Below, piece by piece: positions 53,353 through 62,772 of a stretch of DNA of 64,000 nt. The translations under genes were made by a program, and so were the position numbers. The notes under the pieces were generated by a model, which searched no databases, was not told the origin of the DNA, and was given only the letters and a program-made list of their open reading frames with translations. Within the stretch, counting starts at the first letter, position 1. Each line of letters opens with the position of its first letter. The DNA comes from Sphingomonadaceae bacterium. GTDB lineage: Bacteria; Pseudomonadota; Alphaproteobacteria; Sphingomonadales; Sphingomonadaceae. The stretch is from assembly GCA_019239915.1 (NCBI GenBank), contig JAFAZF010000059.1:1-64000 (forward strand). Direction: 5' to 3'.

Positions 53353-53710
53353 TACCCACGCGATGATCTGGGCAGGCGCGGGCTACCGACAGCTTTCACC
53401 CGCGGCTGCGGAAGCGATCGTCGATCCGACCAACCGTCTTCTCGTGAGCGCCGTCTCCGCCTGGGAGTTCGAGGATCTGCACCGGCGCGGTCGCCTTGCT
53501 GGGAGCGTGGCGCTCGATGCGATTCTCGATGCGCTGTCGTTGGTGCTCGTCGATCTGCCGGCACATGTCTGGCGCGTCGCTCGCCGCCTGCCTAATCTCC
53601 ACGGCGATCCGGTCGATCGCATGCTGATCGCGCATGCCATCCATGCCGACCTCACGCTGATCACCGCCGACAAGATGATCCGTCGCTATCCCGTTCGGAC
53701 GCTCTGGTGA
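53336..53710 (+). CDS. PIN-domain toxin (VapC-like ribonuclease)
   Basis: A 124-residue PIN protein. Acidic active-site residues are visible: D6 in YLIDTHAMIW, E in SAVSAWEFEDL, D in GDPVDRMLIAHA and D in LITADKMI. PIN toxins cleave tRNA or rRNA in a Mg2+-dependent way until bound by the antitoxin. The start is TTG 53336 within the antitoxin's last codons, giving tight coupling. Confidence 0.87.
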   Translation: MDYLIDTHAMIWAGAGYRQLSPAAAEAIVDPTNRLLVSAVSAWEFEDLHRRGRLAGSVALDAILDALSLVLVDLPAHVWRVARRLPNLHGDPVDRMLIAHAIHADLTLITADKMIRRYPVRTLW

Positions 53711-53811
53711 TATCGCGCCCGAATTGACGGCACTCCCGCCGCCCCCTATTTCCGCCCCGTTTCGGCACGGCTGAGGCCTAGCCTGTTTCCGCGCGTTTTT
53801 AGGAAAAGCCC

Positions 53812-56619
53812 ATGCTCGGCGGCATCGCCAAGGCTATCTTCGGGTCGTCGAACGACCGCTACGTCAAGTCGCTGGGCTCGATCGTTTCGCGCATCAACGG
53901 GTTCGAGCCGTCGATTGCGGCGATGACCGACGATGAGCTCGCCAACCAGACGATCGTCTTCCGCCGCCGCTTGGCGGAAGGGCAGACGCTCGACGATTTG
54001 CTGCCCGAGGCGTTCGCGACGGTGCGCGAGGCGGCCAAGCGCACGCTCGGCCAGCGCCATTATGACGTCCAGCTGATCGGCGGCATCGTGCTCCATCGCG
54101 GCGAGATCGCCGAGATGCGGACGGGCGAAGGCAAGACGCTGGTCGCGACGCTGGCGGTCTATCTGAATGCGCTCGCCGGCCAAGGCGTCCACGTCGTCAC
54201 CGTCAACGACTATCTCGCGGCACGCGACGCCGAGTGGATGGGACAGGTGTATCGCTTCCTCGGCCTGACCGTCGGCGTGATCGTGCCCAACCTCTCCGAC
54301 CAGCAGCGCCGCGACGCCTATTTCTCCGACATCACCTACGGTACCAACAACGAATTCGGCTTCGACTATCTGCGCGACAACATGAAGTACGATCGCGCTC
54401 ACATGGTGCAGCGGCCGTTCTTCCACGCGATCGTCGACGAGGTCGATTCGATCCTGATCGACGAGGCGCGCACGCCGCTGATCATCTCCGGTCCGACCGA
54501 AGACAAGAGCGAGCTCTACAAGTCGATCGACGCGATCGTGAAGCAGATCTCGCCCGAGGATTACGAGCTCGACGAGAAGCAGCGTTCGGTCGTCCTCACC
54601 GAGGACGGCACCGAGACCGTCGAGCGGATGCTCGAGACCGCCGGGCTGCTCGAGGGCAGCAACCTCTATGATTTCGAGAACACGCAGGTGGTACACCACC
54701 TGAACCAGGCGCTGCGCGCCAACGCCATCTTCCGCCGCGACATCGATTACATCGTCAAGGACGGAAAGGTGATCATCATCGACGAGTTCACCGGCCGCAT
54801 GATGGATGGCCGGCGCTGGTCGGAGGGGCTGCACCAAGCAGTCGAGGCCAAGGAAGGCGTCGAGATCGAGCCCGAGAACCAGACGCTCGCCTCGATCACC
54901 TTCCAAAACTATTTCCGCATGTATCCGAAGCTTTCGGGCATGACGGGCACCGCAGCGACCGAGGCCGCCGAATTCTACGAAATCTACAAGATGAACGTCG
55001 TTTCGATCCCGACCAACGTGCCGGTGCAGCGGATCGATGAGGACGACGAGTTCTACAAGAACCTGCCCGATAAATTTGCCGCGATCACGCAGGCGATCCG
55101 GGCCAAGCGCGAGATCGGCCAGCCGATCCTCGTCGGCACCGTCTCGATCGAGAAATCCGAGTTGCTCTCCGAATATCTCCAGAAGGAAGGCGTGCCGCAC
55201 GCGGTGCTCAATGCCCGCTATCATGAGCAGGAAGCGCATATCGTGGCGCAGGCCGGGCGCATGGGCGCCGTGACCATCGCCACGAACATGGCCGGGCGCG
55301 GCACCGACATCCAGCTCGGCGGCAATCTCGAATTCCGCATGGCGGACGAGCATCCGGACCTCGAGGAAGGAATGCCTGCCTACGACGCGGCGGTGACGCG
55401 CATCCGCGCCGAGATCGAGGCCGAGAAGGCGCGCGTGCTCGCCGCCGGCGGCCTGTTCGTGCTCGGCACGGAACGCCACGAGAGCCGCCGCATCGACAAC
55501 CAGCTGCGCGGCCGCTCGGGCCGCCAGGGCGACCCCGGCCTGTCGCGTTTCTACCTCTCGCTCGACGATGATCTGCTGCGCATCTTCGGCCCGCAAACCA
55601 TGTTCGCGCGGATGATGAACTCGAACCTTCAGGATGGCGAAGCGATCATCTCGCCCTGGATCTCGAAGGCGATCCAGACCGCGCAGAAGAAGGTCGAGGC
55701 GCGCAACTACGACATCCGCAAACAAGTCGTCGAATACGATGACGTGATGAACGACCAACGCAAGGTCATCTACGAGCAACGCAACGACATCCTCGATGCC
55801 GCGACGGTCGACGACGTCGTCGAGGAGATGCGCGGCGAGACCGTCGCCGGGCTCGTCAGCGATGCCTGCCCGATCGGCTCCTATCCCGAGCAGTGGGACG
55901 TCGTCGGGCTCAAGGAGCGCACCGCTGCCGTGTTCGGCTTCGAGCCGCCGCTCGACGACTGGCTTCAGGAAGAGGCCGTCGAGCCCGAGCTGATCGCGAC
56001 GCGCATCCAGGAACAGGCCGACACCGACGTCGCCGCGAAGGCAGCAGAGATCGGCGACGAGGCGTGGCGCAACATCGAGAAGAGCGTCCTCCTCCAGCAG
56101 CTCGACGAGCATTGGAAGGAACATCTCTCGACGCTCGACGCGCTTCGCCAGGTGATCCATCTGCGCGCCTATGCGCAGAAGACGCCGATCAACGAGTATA
56201 AGCAGGAGGCGTTCGCGCTGTTCGAACGGATGCTCGGCGCGATCCGCGAGAGCGTGACGCACACGCTCGCGCACACCCGCTTCTACCAGCCGCAGCCGCT
56301 GCCCGAGCTGCCGGCCTTCCTCACCACACATCTCGATCCTCTGACCGGCGAAGACGACAGCGCCGACCGCGACGCCGCCAGCCCGTTCGCCGCCGCTGCG
56401 CCCGCCTTCGCCGACATGGGCTTCGTCACCACCCGGCTCGCGCCGGCCGACACGCAAGCCGTCGCGCAGGCGCCCGTGCTGCCCGCCAGCGAGACCGATC
56501 TCGCCGCCGACGCGCGCGGCCCGGAGGAGCAGGCGAACTGGCGCGGCGTCAGCCGCAACGCACCCTGCCCGTGCGGCTCGGGCCGCAAGTACAAGCACTG
56601 CCACGGCGCCATCGGCTGA
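53812..56619 (+). CDS. secA: Preprotein translocase ATPase SecA
   Basis: A 935-residue SecA. Walker A is [19 protein letters not shown], the DEAD-like box is [18 protein letters not shown], and [15 protein letters not shown] and [10 protein letters not shown] are motifs V and VI. The C-terminus is a proline/alanine-rich linker with the zinc-binding tail [17 protein letters not shown] that contacts SecB. It drives Sec export at the inner membrane. It is monocistronic, with AGGA 7 nt before ATG 53812. Confidence 0.98.
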   Translation: MLGGIAKAIFGSSNDRYVKSLGSIVSRINGFEPSIAAMTDDELANQTIVFRRRLAEGQTLDDLLPEAFATVREAAKRTLGQRHYDVQLIGGIVLHRGEIAEMRTGEGKTLVATLAVYLNALAGQGVHVVTVNDYLAARDAEWMGQVYRFLGLTVGVIVPNLSDQQRRDAYFSDITYGTNNEFGFDYLRDNMKYDRAHMVQRPFFHAIVDEVDSILIDEARTPLIISGPTEDKSELYKSIDAIVKQISPEDYELDEKQRSVVLTEDGTETVERMLETAGLLEGSNLYDFENTQVVHHLNQALRANAIFRRDIDYIVKDGKVIIIDEFTGRMMDGRRWSEGLHQAVEAKEGVEIEPENQTLASITFQNYFRMYPKLSGMTGTAATEAAEFYEIYKMNVVSIPTNVPVQRIDEDDEFYKNLPDKFAAITQAIRAKREIGQPILVGTVSIEKSELLSEYLQKEGVPHAVLNARYHEQEAHIVAQAGRMGAVTIATNMAGRGTDIQLGGNLEFRMADEHPDLEEGMPAYDAAVTRIRAEIEAEKARVLAAGGLFVLGTERHESRRIDNQLRGRSGRQGDPGLSRFYLSLDDDLLRIFGPQTMFARMMNSNLQDGEAIISPWISKAIQTAQKKVEARNYDIRKQVVEYDDVMNDQRKVIYEQRNDILDAATVDDVVEEMRGETVAGLVSDACPIGSYPEQWDVVGLKERTAAVFGFEPPLDDWLQEEAVEPELIATRIQEQADTDVAAKAAEIGDEAWRNIEKSVLLQQLDEHWKEHLSTLDALRQVIHLRAYAQKTPINEYKQEAFALFERMLGAIRESVTHTLAHTRFYQPQPLPELPAFLTTHLDPLTGEDDSADRDAASPFAAAAPAFADMGFVTTRLAPADTQAVAQAPVLPASETDLAADARGPEEQANWRGVSRNAPCPCGSGRKYKHCHGAIG

Positions 56620-56635
56620 TCCCGTGACCATGCTT

Positions 56636-56656
56636 GCACGACTCTCGAGGTCGTGC
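56636..56656 (+). other. Small hairpin downstream of secA
   Basis: GCACGAC (56636-56642) and GTCGTGC (56650-56656) form a perfect 7-bp stem with a 7-nt loop, 16 bp after the secA stop. No T-tract follows, so it may stabilise the 3' end rather than terminate. Confidence 0.35.
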
Positions 56657-56687
56657 GCATCATGGACGGATTGGCCGGGGGGCTGCG

Positions 56688-56924
56688 ATGAACGGTGCGA
56701 ACTGGGGTACGCCAGGCAAGCTGCTGCGCGCGGGGGTGGAAAACCCGGCGGGATTGCGCGGCGCGCCGGTGAAGGAAGGACCGCTCGGCCTGCTCGTCCG
56801 CCAGGTGATGAGCGAGCCTTCGGCCGAACATTGGCGCTACTCGATCGTGATGCAGGGCCGCCCGCTGCTCGGCGCCGTCGACATCCGCCTGCTGGCAGCC
56901 CGGCCCGACTATCCGCAAAGCTAG
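56688..56924 (+). CDS. Small protein of unknown function
   Basis: A 78-residue protein from ATG 56688: MNGANWGTPGKLLRAGVENPAG, then KEGPLGLLVRQVMSEPSAEHWRYSIVMQGRPLLGAVDI and a short basic tail. No leader or membrane helix is visible. It contains a two-strand amphipathic core (RYSIVMQGRPLLGAVDIRLL) suggestive of a compact fold. A family B repeat starts 8 bp after the stop. I do not recognise a family. Confidence 0.5.
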   Translation: MNGANWGTPGKLLRAGVENPAGLRGAPVKEGPLGLLVRQVMSEPSAEHWRYSIVMQGRPLLGAVDIRLLAARPDYPQS

Positions 56925-56932
56925 AGCTCGCC

Positions 56933-57009
56933 GTGCTCCGGCGAAGGCTGGAGCGTTGGCGGCAGATGCGGTCCTTTCTCCTTCACCGCGCCGAACTTCG
57001 CCGGAGCAC
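56933..57009. repeat. Family B palindrome, copy B6
   Basis: GTGCTCCGGCGAAGGCTGGA at the left and GAACTTCGCCGGAGCAC at the right are inverted arms of the B1 type, lying between the two small plus-strand genes. Confidence 0.75.
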
Positions 57010-57100
57010 GACATCTGCCGAAGCCGCTGTCACCGAAACCGGGCATGCGCAACAGCGCTGACGTTCACGCGTTTATCGGGTCTCGATCAGGAGATCCGCC

Positions 57101-57394
57101 ATGCCCCAGGGCGACAAGAGCAGCTACACCGCCAAGCAGAAGCGCAAGGCCGAGCATATCGAGGAAGGCTATGAGAAGCGCGGCACACCCAAAAAGGAGG
57201 CCGAGCGGCGTGCCTGGGCGACCGTGAACAAGGACGATGGCGGCGGCAAGAAGTCGGGCTCCGGGCGCGGCCGGAAGAGCGATCATCCCGCTTCGTCGCG
57301 TGGCGGCCGCGCACACAAGTCCGGCAGCGCGGAGCAGCGCTCGGCGGCGGCGCGCAAGGGCTGGGAGACCCGGCGCCGCAACGGCAACGCCTGA
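57101..57394 (+). CDS. Basic plasmid-stabilisation-type protein
   Basis: A 97-residue, highly basic protein beginning MPQGDKSSYTAKQKRKAEHIEEGY, then KRGTPKKEAERRAWATVNK and a Gly/Ser/Lys tail (GGGKKSGSGRGRKSDHP) ending KGWETRRRNG. It matches a widespread family labelled plasmid stabilization protein, in practice chromosomal and often stress-induced, with unknown biochemical function. The charge suggests nucleic-acid binding. Confidence 0.7.
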   Translation: MPQGDKSSYTAKQKRKAEHIEEGYEKRGTPKKEAERRAWATVNKDDGGGKKSGSGRGRKSDHPASSRGGRAHKSGSAEQRSAAARKGWETRRRNGNA

Positions 57395-57403
57395 GCACCC
57401 CGC

Positions 57404-58009
57404 TCAGGGCAAGTTCGCGGAAACCGCGGCGGCCATGCGGGCGAGCAGGCCGTAGACCTTGAAGCCCGCGAACAGCGCCGCCGCGAGCGCGCCGCCGGCA
57501 AGCACGACATATTGGAACATCGCGGCGCGTTGCCGGCTCGCCTCGAGCTTGGCGGCGACTGCGGCGGCGGCGAGCCGTTCCGGATCGCGGCGTCGCTCGC
57601 CGGGTCGCCCGTCCGCACGGGGAGTCGCGTCACCCGGCGGCGCGACGATGTCATCGATAGCGAGCACATCCTGCGTGCGGACGCCGAACTCGCCGCGCCC
57701 ACGCCACACCACGCGGGCGATGATGATATGGCTGGCGCGGCGAAGCTCGATGGCTCGGCCGGGCGCGGGCGGATCGACGGTCTGGACGAGAATGCCGCGT
57801 GACGAGATGTTCCGGATCGTCACGTCGACCCAGCCGCTATCGGAGCGCATTCGTGCTGCAACGAACACCTTGCGCCGCGCCTCGCGGTTCTTGAACCCGG
57901 AAGCCAGCTTCAGCGCCAACCGGATCGCCTCTCGTTTCGGGCCGGTGAACCCGAGCCGTTTTAGAAGGCAACCCGCCTGGTGGCGCGAAGTTCCCGCGCA
58001 CTGTATCAC
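57404..58009 (-). CDS. PilZ-domain protein with C-terminal membrane helix
   Basis: About 201 residues. The PilZ-like domain occupies the middle: NREARRKVFVAARMRSDSGWVDVTIRNISSRGILVQTVDP and ARVVWRGRGEFGVRTQD. The R-x-x-x-R/N-x-S-x-x-G pattern for cyclic di-GMP is only partly kept (NREARRK...NISSRG). A membrane helix near the C-terminus (FQYVVLAGGALAAALFAGFKVYGLL) anchors it. The start is uncertain: GTG 58009 gives the longest frame, and inner starts would trim up to 50 residues. It is divergent from the TelA gene. Confidence 0.7.
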   Translation of the reverse strand: MIQCAGTSRHQAGCLLKRLGFTGPKREAIRLALKLASGFKNREARRKVFVAARMRSDSGWVDVTIRNISSRGILVQTVDPPAPGRAIELRRASHIIIARVVWRGRGEFGVRTQDVLAIDDIVAPPGDATPRADGRPGERRRDPERLAAAAVAAKLEASRQRAAMFQYVVLAGGALAAALFAGFKVYGLLARMAAAVSANLP

Positions 58010-58062
58010 TTGCGCAAGACAGCGCTTCCCACCATCTTGAATGAAGGTTTGAGGGGAAGCGC

Positions 58063-59244
58063 ATGGCCAGCGATGCCGATCTCGTCCTGACGCCGCCGCC
58101 GCCGGTCGCAGCCGTCGCGCCCGAAAAGGCGGCTGGCCTCGTGCCGCTCGACGATGGGCAGAGGAGCGAGCTGCAGAAGCGGGCTGACGCTTTCGTTTCC
58201 GAGCTTGCCGCGCTCGATGCCAACAGCCCCGAATTCGGCAAGAAGGTCGATCAGCTTACCAACATGGGGCGGCGCGAGATCGCCGACGCCGCCGGCCACT
58301 CGAACCGCTTCCTCGATCGCCCGGTGCGCGCGATGGACAAGGAGAGCGGCGTCGGCACCGATCTCGCCGCGCTCCGCCGCACGATCGAGGATCTCGATCC
58401 CGGCCGCCAAGGCGCGCTTTCCAAGCGCCGCTTCCTCGGCGTGATCCCGTTCGGCGGCCGGATGCGGACCTATTTCGACGGCTACAAGTCCGCGCAGAGC
58501 CACATCGCGACGATCCTCGAGCGGCTCGCCTCCGGCAAGGACGAGCTGCTCAAGGACAATGCCGCGATCGACGTCGAGCGGCAGGGACTATGGGCGGCGA
58601 TGGGTCGGCTCGAGCAGATGATCCAGATCGCCAAGTCGCTCGACCAGGGGCTCGAGGGCAAGGCGGCCGAGCTCGATGCCGGCGATCCCGAAAAGGCCAA
58701 GGCGATCCGCGAAAGCGCGCTCTTCTACACCCGCCAGCGCGCGCAGGACCTGCTCACCCAAATGGCAGTGACGGTGCAGGGCTATCTCGCGCTCGATCTC
58801 GTCAAGAAGAACAACATCGAGCTGATCAAGGGCGTCGATCGCGCGTCGACCACCACCGTCGCCGCGCTCAAGACCGCGGTGACGGTTGCGCAGGCGCTCA
58901 ACGGCCAGAAGCTGGTGCTCAACCAGATCACCGCGCTCAACACGACGACCGCGAACATCATCGATTCGACCGGCGAGCTCTTGCGCAAGCAGACCGGTGA
59001 GATCCACAGCCAAGCCGCCGCCTCGACCGTGCCTGTCGACACGCTCAAGCGCGCCTTCCAGAACATCTACCAGACGATGGATGCGATCGACGCGTTCAAG
59101 CTGAAGGCGCTCGACAGCATGAAGCAGACCGTCGACGCGCTTGGCGCCGAGGTCGAGAAATCCAAGGGCTATATCGCGCGCGCGGAAGGCGCCGCGCAGT
59201 CCGGGCAGCCGGCGCAGGCCGATCCGTTCCGCCTGGCGAGCTGA
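58063..59244 (+). CDS. TelA-like toxic anion resistance protein
   Basis: A 393-residue helical protein of the TelA/KlaA family. It contains FLGVIPFGGRMRTYFDGYKSAQSHIATIL and a long coiled region (DLVKKNNIELIKGVDRASTTTVAALKTAVTVAQAL). Members are associated with tellurite resistance and cell-envelope stress; mechanism is unclear. ATG 58063 follows GAGGGG. The stop overlaps the next start (TGATG), so the two genes are coupled. Confidence 0.87.
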   Translation: MASDADLVLTPPPPVAAVAPEKAAGLVPLDDGQRSELQKRADAFVSELAALDANSPEFGKKVDQLTNMGRREIADAAGHSNRFLDRPVRAMDKESGVGTDLAALRRTIEDLDPGRQGALSKRRFLGVIPFGGRMRTYFDGYKSAQSHIATILERLASGKDELLKDNAAIDVERQGLWAAMGRLEQMIQIAKSLDQGLEGKAAELDAGDPEKAKAIRESALFYTRQRAQDLLTQMAVTVQGYLALDLVKKNNIELIKGVDRASTTTVAALKTAVTVAQALNGQKLVLNQITALNTTTANIIDSTGELLRKQTGEIHSQAAASTVPVDTLKRAFQNIYQTMDAIDAFKLKALDSMKQTVDALGAEVEKSKGYIARAEGAAQSGQPAQADPFRLAS

Positions 59245-59960
59245 TGCCGAGTTCCGACGACATCATCGCGCATGCCGCGGAATTGCTGCGCCGCCTCTCG
59301 CCGGAGGCGCGGCGGCAGGCGCAGCGGCGACGCGAGCGGCGGCGGCGGCAAGCGACGCGGATTGCGAGGCGCATCGTGATCGCCTTCGTGCTGATCCTCG
59401 CGGCAGTGACCGCGTTCGCGTTCCTGATCGGTCCGATCGGCCAGTCGGGTGCGATGCTCGCCGCGCTCGCCTTCCTCCTAGCGGTGCTCGGTATCGCTCA
59501 AGTCTCGCGTGAACCCGATCTTGCGGCGGCAGCTACTCCGAACGCGGCGGTCGACATCGCGGCGCTGCCGCAGCGCACCGAGGATTGGCTGGATCGCCAG
59601 CGGATGGCGCTGCCCGCGCCGGCGCAGCGGCCGCTCGATGCGATCTCGCTTCAGCTCGAGGCACTCGGCCCGCAGCTGGCGACGCTCGACGCGCGCGAGC
59701 CGGCGGCGTTCGAGGTACGCCGTCTCCTCGCGGACGAACTGCCCGAACTGGTGCGCAACTATCAGAAGGTTCCGCCCGCGCTCCGCCGCACCGCGCGCGA
59801 CGGCGCCGAAAGCCCCGATCGCCAACTGGTCGAAGGCCTCGGGCTGATCGGCGAGGAGATTGCCCGGATGAACGAGCGGCTCGCGGCCGGCGATCTTGCC
59901 GCGCTCGCGACGCAGGGCCGCTATCTTGAACTCAAATATCGCGGCGGCGAGCCGGACTGA
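59244..59960 (+). CDS. Membrane protein of unknown function coupled to TelA
   Basis: A 238-residue protein. The N-terminus is strongly basic (RRQAQRRRERRRRQATRIARR), followed by two membrane helices (IVIAFVLILAAVTAFAFLIG and AMLAALAFLLAVLGIAQV, about residues 44-87) and a helical cytoplasmic domain ending in GRYLELKYRGGEPD. The same gene order, telA plus a two-helix protein, recurs widely; I infer a joint envelope role. Confidence 0.7.
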   Translation: MPSSDDIIAHAAELLRRLSPEARRQAQRRRERRRRQATRIARRIVIAFVLILAAVTAFAFLIGPIGQSGAMLAALAFLLAVLGIAQVSREPDLAAAATPNAAVDIAALPQRTEDWLDRQRMALPAPAQRPLDAISLQLEALGPQLATLDAREPAAFEVRRLLADELPELVRNYQKVPPALRRTARDGAESPDRQLVEGLGLIGEEIARMNERLAAGDLAALATQGRYLELKYRGGEPD

Positions 59961-59999
59961 GCCGACCCGCCGCCGCTTCTACGACCCGTCTTCTATTTA

Positions 60000-60662
60000 T
60001 TACTGCGCTGCGCCTGCTTGTGCGGTCGTCACGGTCGTCGTCGTGCGCTCGCTGGACGAATGGCCGCTGGCGCTGGTATGAACGGCCTTGTGATGCACCG
60101 GTGCCGCGCTCGACGTGTGTGTCTTGTCGACGGTGGTAACCGTAGTGGTCGTAGCCGGCGGCGCCGCGCGTGCGGCGGCGGCATCGGCCTGCGCCGAAGC
60201 GGCTGCCTGCTGCGCGGCATCCGCGCGTGCGTTGGCGTCGGCGGCCTGCGCCTGGGCACTGTCGGCTCGCGCGCTAGCGTCGGCGGCCTGGTCCTGCGCC
60301 GCGTTCACAGCCGCATGGGCGTCTTCGAGATGCGCCTGCGTAGCCATGTCGCGGTTGCGCTGGCCGGCGGCGATCGCCTGGTCGGCAAGCTGCGAGGCGC
60401 TGATCGCGTCGCGGATGCCGGCTTCCTTGTCACCGGCCGAGACGTCCTCGCGGGCGTGCGCCAGCGCCGCCTTGGCCCGCGCCTGCAGGCCCGGTGCGTC
60501 ACCGGTCAGACCCGCGACGTTGATCGAATCGATCTTAGCCTGTGCGGCAGCGATCGCCTTCTGGGCGCGATCGCCCTTGCCCTCGGCGAGCGCCGGAGCG
60601 GCGGTGAGCGCCGCCAGCGCAGCCGCGCAAAGTCCATGCGTAAACAGTCGTGACCGGTTCAT
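60000..60662 (-). CDS. Periplasmic alanine-rich coiled-coil protein
   Basis: A 220-residue protein with leader MNRSRLFTHGLCAAALAALTAAPALA. The mature part is an Ala-rich helical repeat (AADASARADSAQAQAADANARADAAQQAAA) and a Thr/Ser/His-rich tail (TTTTVTTVDKTHTSSAAPVHHK). It looks like a periplasmic rod, loosely like Lpp/DUF4398-type proteins. An EcfG-type promoter and AGGAGG precede ATG 60662, so it is probably a general-stress protein. Confidence 0.65.
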   Translation of the reverse strand: MNRSRLFTHGLCAAALAALTAAPALAEGKGDRAQKAIAAAQAKIDSINVAGLTGDAPGLQARAKAALAHAREDVSAGDKEAGIRDAISASQLADQAIAAGQRNRDMATQAHLEDAHAAVNAAQDQAADASARADSAQAQAADANARADAAQQAAASAQADAAAARAAPPATTTTVTTVDKTHTSSAAPVHHKAVHTSASGHSSSERTTTTVTTAQAGAAQ

Positions 60663-60698
60663 GACCGACCCTCCTCTTGTTTCGATTGCGGCCGGGCG

Positions 60699-60724
60699 AA
60701 CGATCGGAATTTTGTTCCGGTTCC
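60699..60724 (-). promoter_or_regulatory. EcfG-type general stress promoter
   Basis: On the minus strand GGAAC (60724-60720), 17 nt, CGTT (60702-60699): a perfect match to the EcfG consensus. Transcription would start about 28 nt upstream of the Ala-rich periplasmic protein's ATG. Confidence 0.72.
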
Positions 60725-60873
60725 ACGTCCAAATGGCGGCGCGGAAGATCAGGCACTTAGCGTAGCTGCGTGGTCGCGATCAGCTGCGGGATTCGGCGGG
60801 ATGATTGGCCGGCCGAACATGGTTACTGCGGCGATCGTGATTACGACTTCATACGCACCGCAATCGGCGCTGG

Positions 60874-61623
60874 TCAGATGCCAGCATACCATTCGTAGCC
60901 GGTCACATCTTCCCAGAAGCCGCCCTTGCCGCCGGCAATGTCCTTCAGGCTGGCCACCGCCTCGATACGGTCCAGGAACTTGGCGTGTTTGTAGCCGAGC
61001 TGGCGCTCGACCCGCAGGCGCAGCGGCGCGCCGTTCTGGATCGGCAGCGGCTTGCCGTTGAGGCCGTAGGCGAGGATCGTCTGCGGGTGGAAGGCATCGA
61101 CCAGATCGATCGACTCGTAATAGGGCGTGCCGGAAAAATCGTCGAAGCAGTGGAAGACGATGTAGCGAGCGTCGCGCGCGAGGCCCGCCAGTGCGAGAAC
61201 GAGGCTGAGTTGCACGCCGGTCCACTGCCCGATCGCGCTCCAACCTTCGACGCAATCGTGGCGCGTGATCTGGGTGCGACGCGGCAGCGCGCGCAGCTGC
61301 CCGTGGCTCAACGCGAGCCGGCGCCGGACGAGGCCGTCGACGCGCAGCCGCCAATCGCGGAAGCCGCTCGCCGCCAGCCCCTGCCAGATCGGCGAGCGCG
61401 GCAGCGCGTTGCCGTTCGAGCGGAACACCGGCGAGAGATCACCGACGCCATATTCGGGCGCGAGCGCCTCGCGGCCGACGATCAGACGCTGCGTGCGGTA
61501 GGCTAGCCCTTCCGCCAGATCGAGCGTGTGCGTGACGCTCGGGCTGGAGTTGATGCGATCGCAGCCGGCGAGCAGCAGCCCCGCCGAACCGGTCATCAGC
61601 GTGCGCCGGCTGACCAGCGTCAT
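60874..61623 (-). CDS. Tat-exported molybdopterin oxidoreductase (MsrP/sulfite-oxidase-like)
   Basis: A 249-residue protein. The N-terminus SRRTLMTGSAGLLLAGC combines a twin-arginine motif with a lipobox Cys. The sulfite-oxidase fold follows, with the molybdenum-ligand Cys in RHDCVEGWSAIGQWTG, and FSGTPYYESIDLVDAFHPQTILAYGLNGKPLP, GAPLRLRVERQLGYKHAKFL. It should transfer electrons between a periplasmic sulfoxide-type substrate and the membrane cytochrome encoded just upstream (4-nt overlap). It resembles MsrP (YedY) but is shorter; the substrate is unknown. Confidence 0.83.
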   Translation of the reverse strand: MTLVSRRTLMTGSAGLLLAGCDRINSSPSVTHTLDLAEGLAYRTQRLIVGREALAPEYGVGDLSPVFRSNGNALPRSPIWQGLAASGFRDWRLRVDGLVRRRLALSHGQLRALPRRTQITRHDCVEGWSAIGQWTGVQLSLVLALAGLARDARYIVFHCFDDFSGTPYYESIDLVDAFHPQTILAYGLNGKPLPIQNGAPLRLRVERQLGYKHAKFLDRIEAVASLKDIAGGKGGFWEDVTGYEWYAGI

Positions 61624-62453
61624 GCCCGGCGCCCCGGCAGGCGATAGCGGCCGGTGACGATCGAGCGCAGCTCGTTGCGCGGCCCGGCGAGCAGCACCAT
61701 CAGGATATGCACGGCGATGAACGCGGCGATCGCCACCGCGCAGACGAAGTGGATCGATCGCGCCGACTGGCGGCCGCCCATCAGCGCGAGCAGCCATGGC
61801 AGAGCGGCGTCCATGCCCGGTGACATCATCAGCCCGGTGAGCACGAGCAACGGCAGCGCGACGAAGATCACGCCGAAGTAGCTCAGCTTCTGCAGGATGT
61901 TGTAGCGCAGCGCCGCCGCGCCGGTGGGAAAGCGCAGCCGCGCATGATCCTTGACGTCCTGCCAGACGTGGCTGGGCCGGAGCTCGGCGGCGCGCGGCAG
62001 CAGATCGCGGCAAAAATGCCCGCGCGCGAAGCTCCATAGCCAGTAGAGCAGGCCGGGAACCACGAGCAGCCACGCGAATGCGAGGTGCCAGCGCCGCGAT
62101 CCGGCGAGATCATAATGCGACGGGATCGTCGCCCACCAGGGGAAGGCGCGCGTCTGCACCGCGCCGCTGCGATCGTGCCATTGGCCGAGCACGCCGGTCG
62201 TCGGAACGCGCAGCCCTTCGACATTGACGAAGCCGCCACGGGAATCGGCGCCGATCTGCAGCCAGGCATGATCGAAATTGGCGCCATAGCGCCCCCAATA
62301 GAGCCGGGGATGCGCGTTGAAGATCATCAGCCCGCTCATCAGCATCACGAACACGGTGAGCGCGTTGAGCCAATGCCAGACGCGCGTCGGCCAGCGGTGG
62401 CGCGTCACCACCATGCCGGGCGCGAGATCGGGATCGGAGTGCCTGTCCGCCAC
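61620..62453 (-). CDS. Cytochrome b561-type membrane subunit
   Basis: A 277-residue protein of the formate dehydrogenase gamma/Ni-hydrogenase cytochrome b family. Heme-ligand His candidates lie in RVWHWLNALTVFVMLMSGLMIF, HLAFAWLLVVPGLLYWLWSF and HFVCAVAIAAFIAVHILMVLL; PLLVLTGLMMSPG marks the third helix. It passes electrons between quinol and the periplasmic molybdoenzyme. The 4-nt overlap fixes the pairing. It takes the place that YedZ/MsrQ fills in the E. coli system. Confidence 0.85.
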   Translation of the reverse strand: MADRHSDPDLAPGMVVTRHRWPTRVWHWLNALTVFVMLMSGLMIFNAHPRLYWGRYGANFDHAWLQIGADSRGGFVNVEGLRVPTTGVLGQWHDRSGAVQTRAFPWWATIPSHYDLAGSRRWHLAFAWLLVVPGLLYWLWSFARGHFCRDLLPRAAELRPSHVWQDVKDHARLRFPTGAAALRYNILQKLSYFGVIFVALPLLVLTGLMMSPGMDAALPWLLALMGGRQSARSIHFVCAVAIAAFIAVHILMVLLAGPRNELRSIVTGRYRLPGRRA

Positions 62454-62540
62454 CCGATACCCATAACAGAGCTTCGCGCACCGCGCGCGCCCGACGATGA
62501 TGTCAGCAGCGATCCGAAGCCGAGCGGAGATCTGCGGCCG

Positions 62541-62663
62541 TCATTCCTCTTCGTCCTCCTGCGCCATCCGTACGAGACGGATAAGACAGGCGATCACGAG
62601 GGCGGCGACACCGAGCGCGCAGGCGACGAGCACCGATGTTCCGAACGGGAGCCACAACAGCAT
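62541..62663 (-). CDS. Small single-helix membrane peptide
   Basis: A 40-codon frame, ATG 62663 to stop 62541. The product MLLWLPFGTSVLVACALGVAA continues with a hydrophobic helix and a soluble acidic tail (RMAQEDEEE). It lies upstream of, and in the same direction as, the cytochrome b gene, 87 bp away. No strong Shine-Dalgarno is seen, so this is tentative. It could be a small subunit of the cytochrome complex. Confidence 0.4.
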   Translation of the reverse strand: MLLWLPFGTSVLVACALGVAALVIACLIRLVRMAQEDEEE

Positions 62664-62772
62664 GCGCGATCAACGCGACAGCCGACGCGGCGATCCTGGC
62701 ACCTTAACGGTCAGTGCTCGTTCACATGTGAGCCGACATCGTCGCGATCGGTTTCGAGAGAGGAACGTCCGC

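Noticed and set aside
53746-56631. A 961-codon open frame on the minus strand opposite secA
   Set aside because: It mirrors the secA coding frame; the translation is rich in Arg, His and Leu runs without domain motifs. High GC keeps the antisense frame free of stops.
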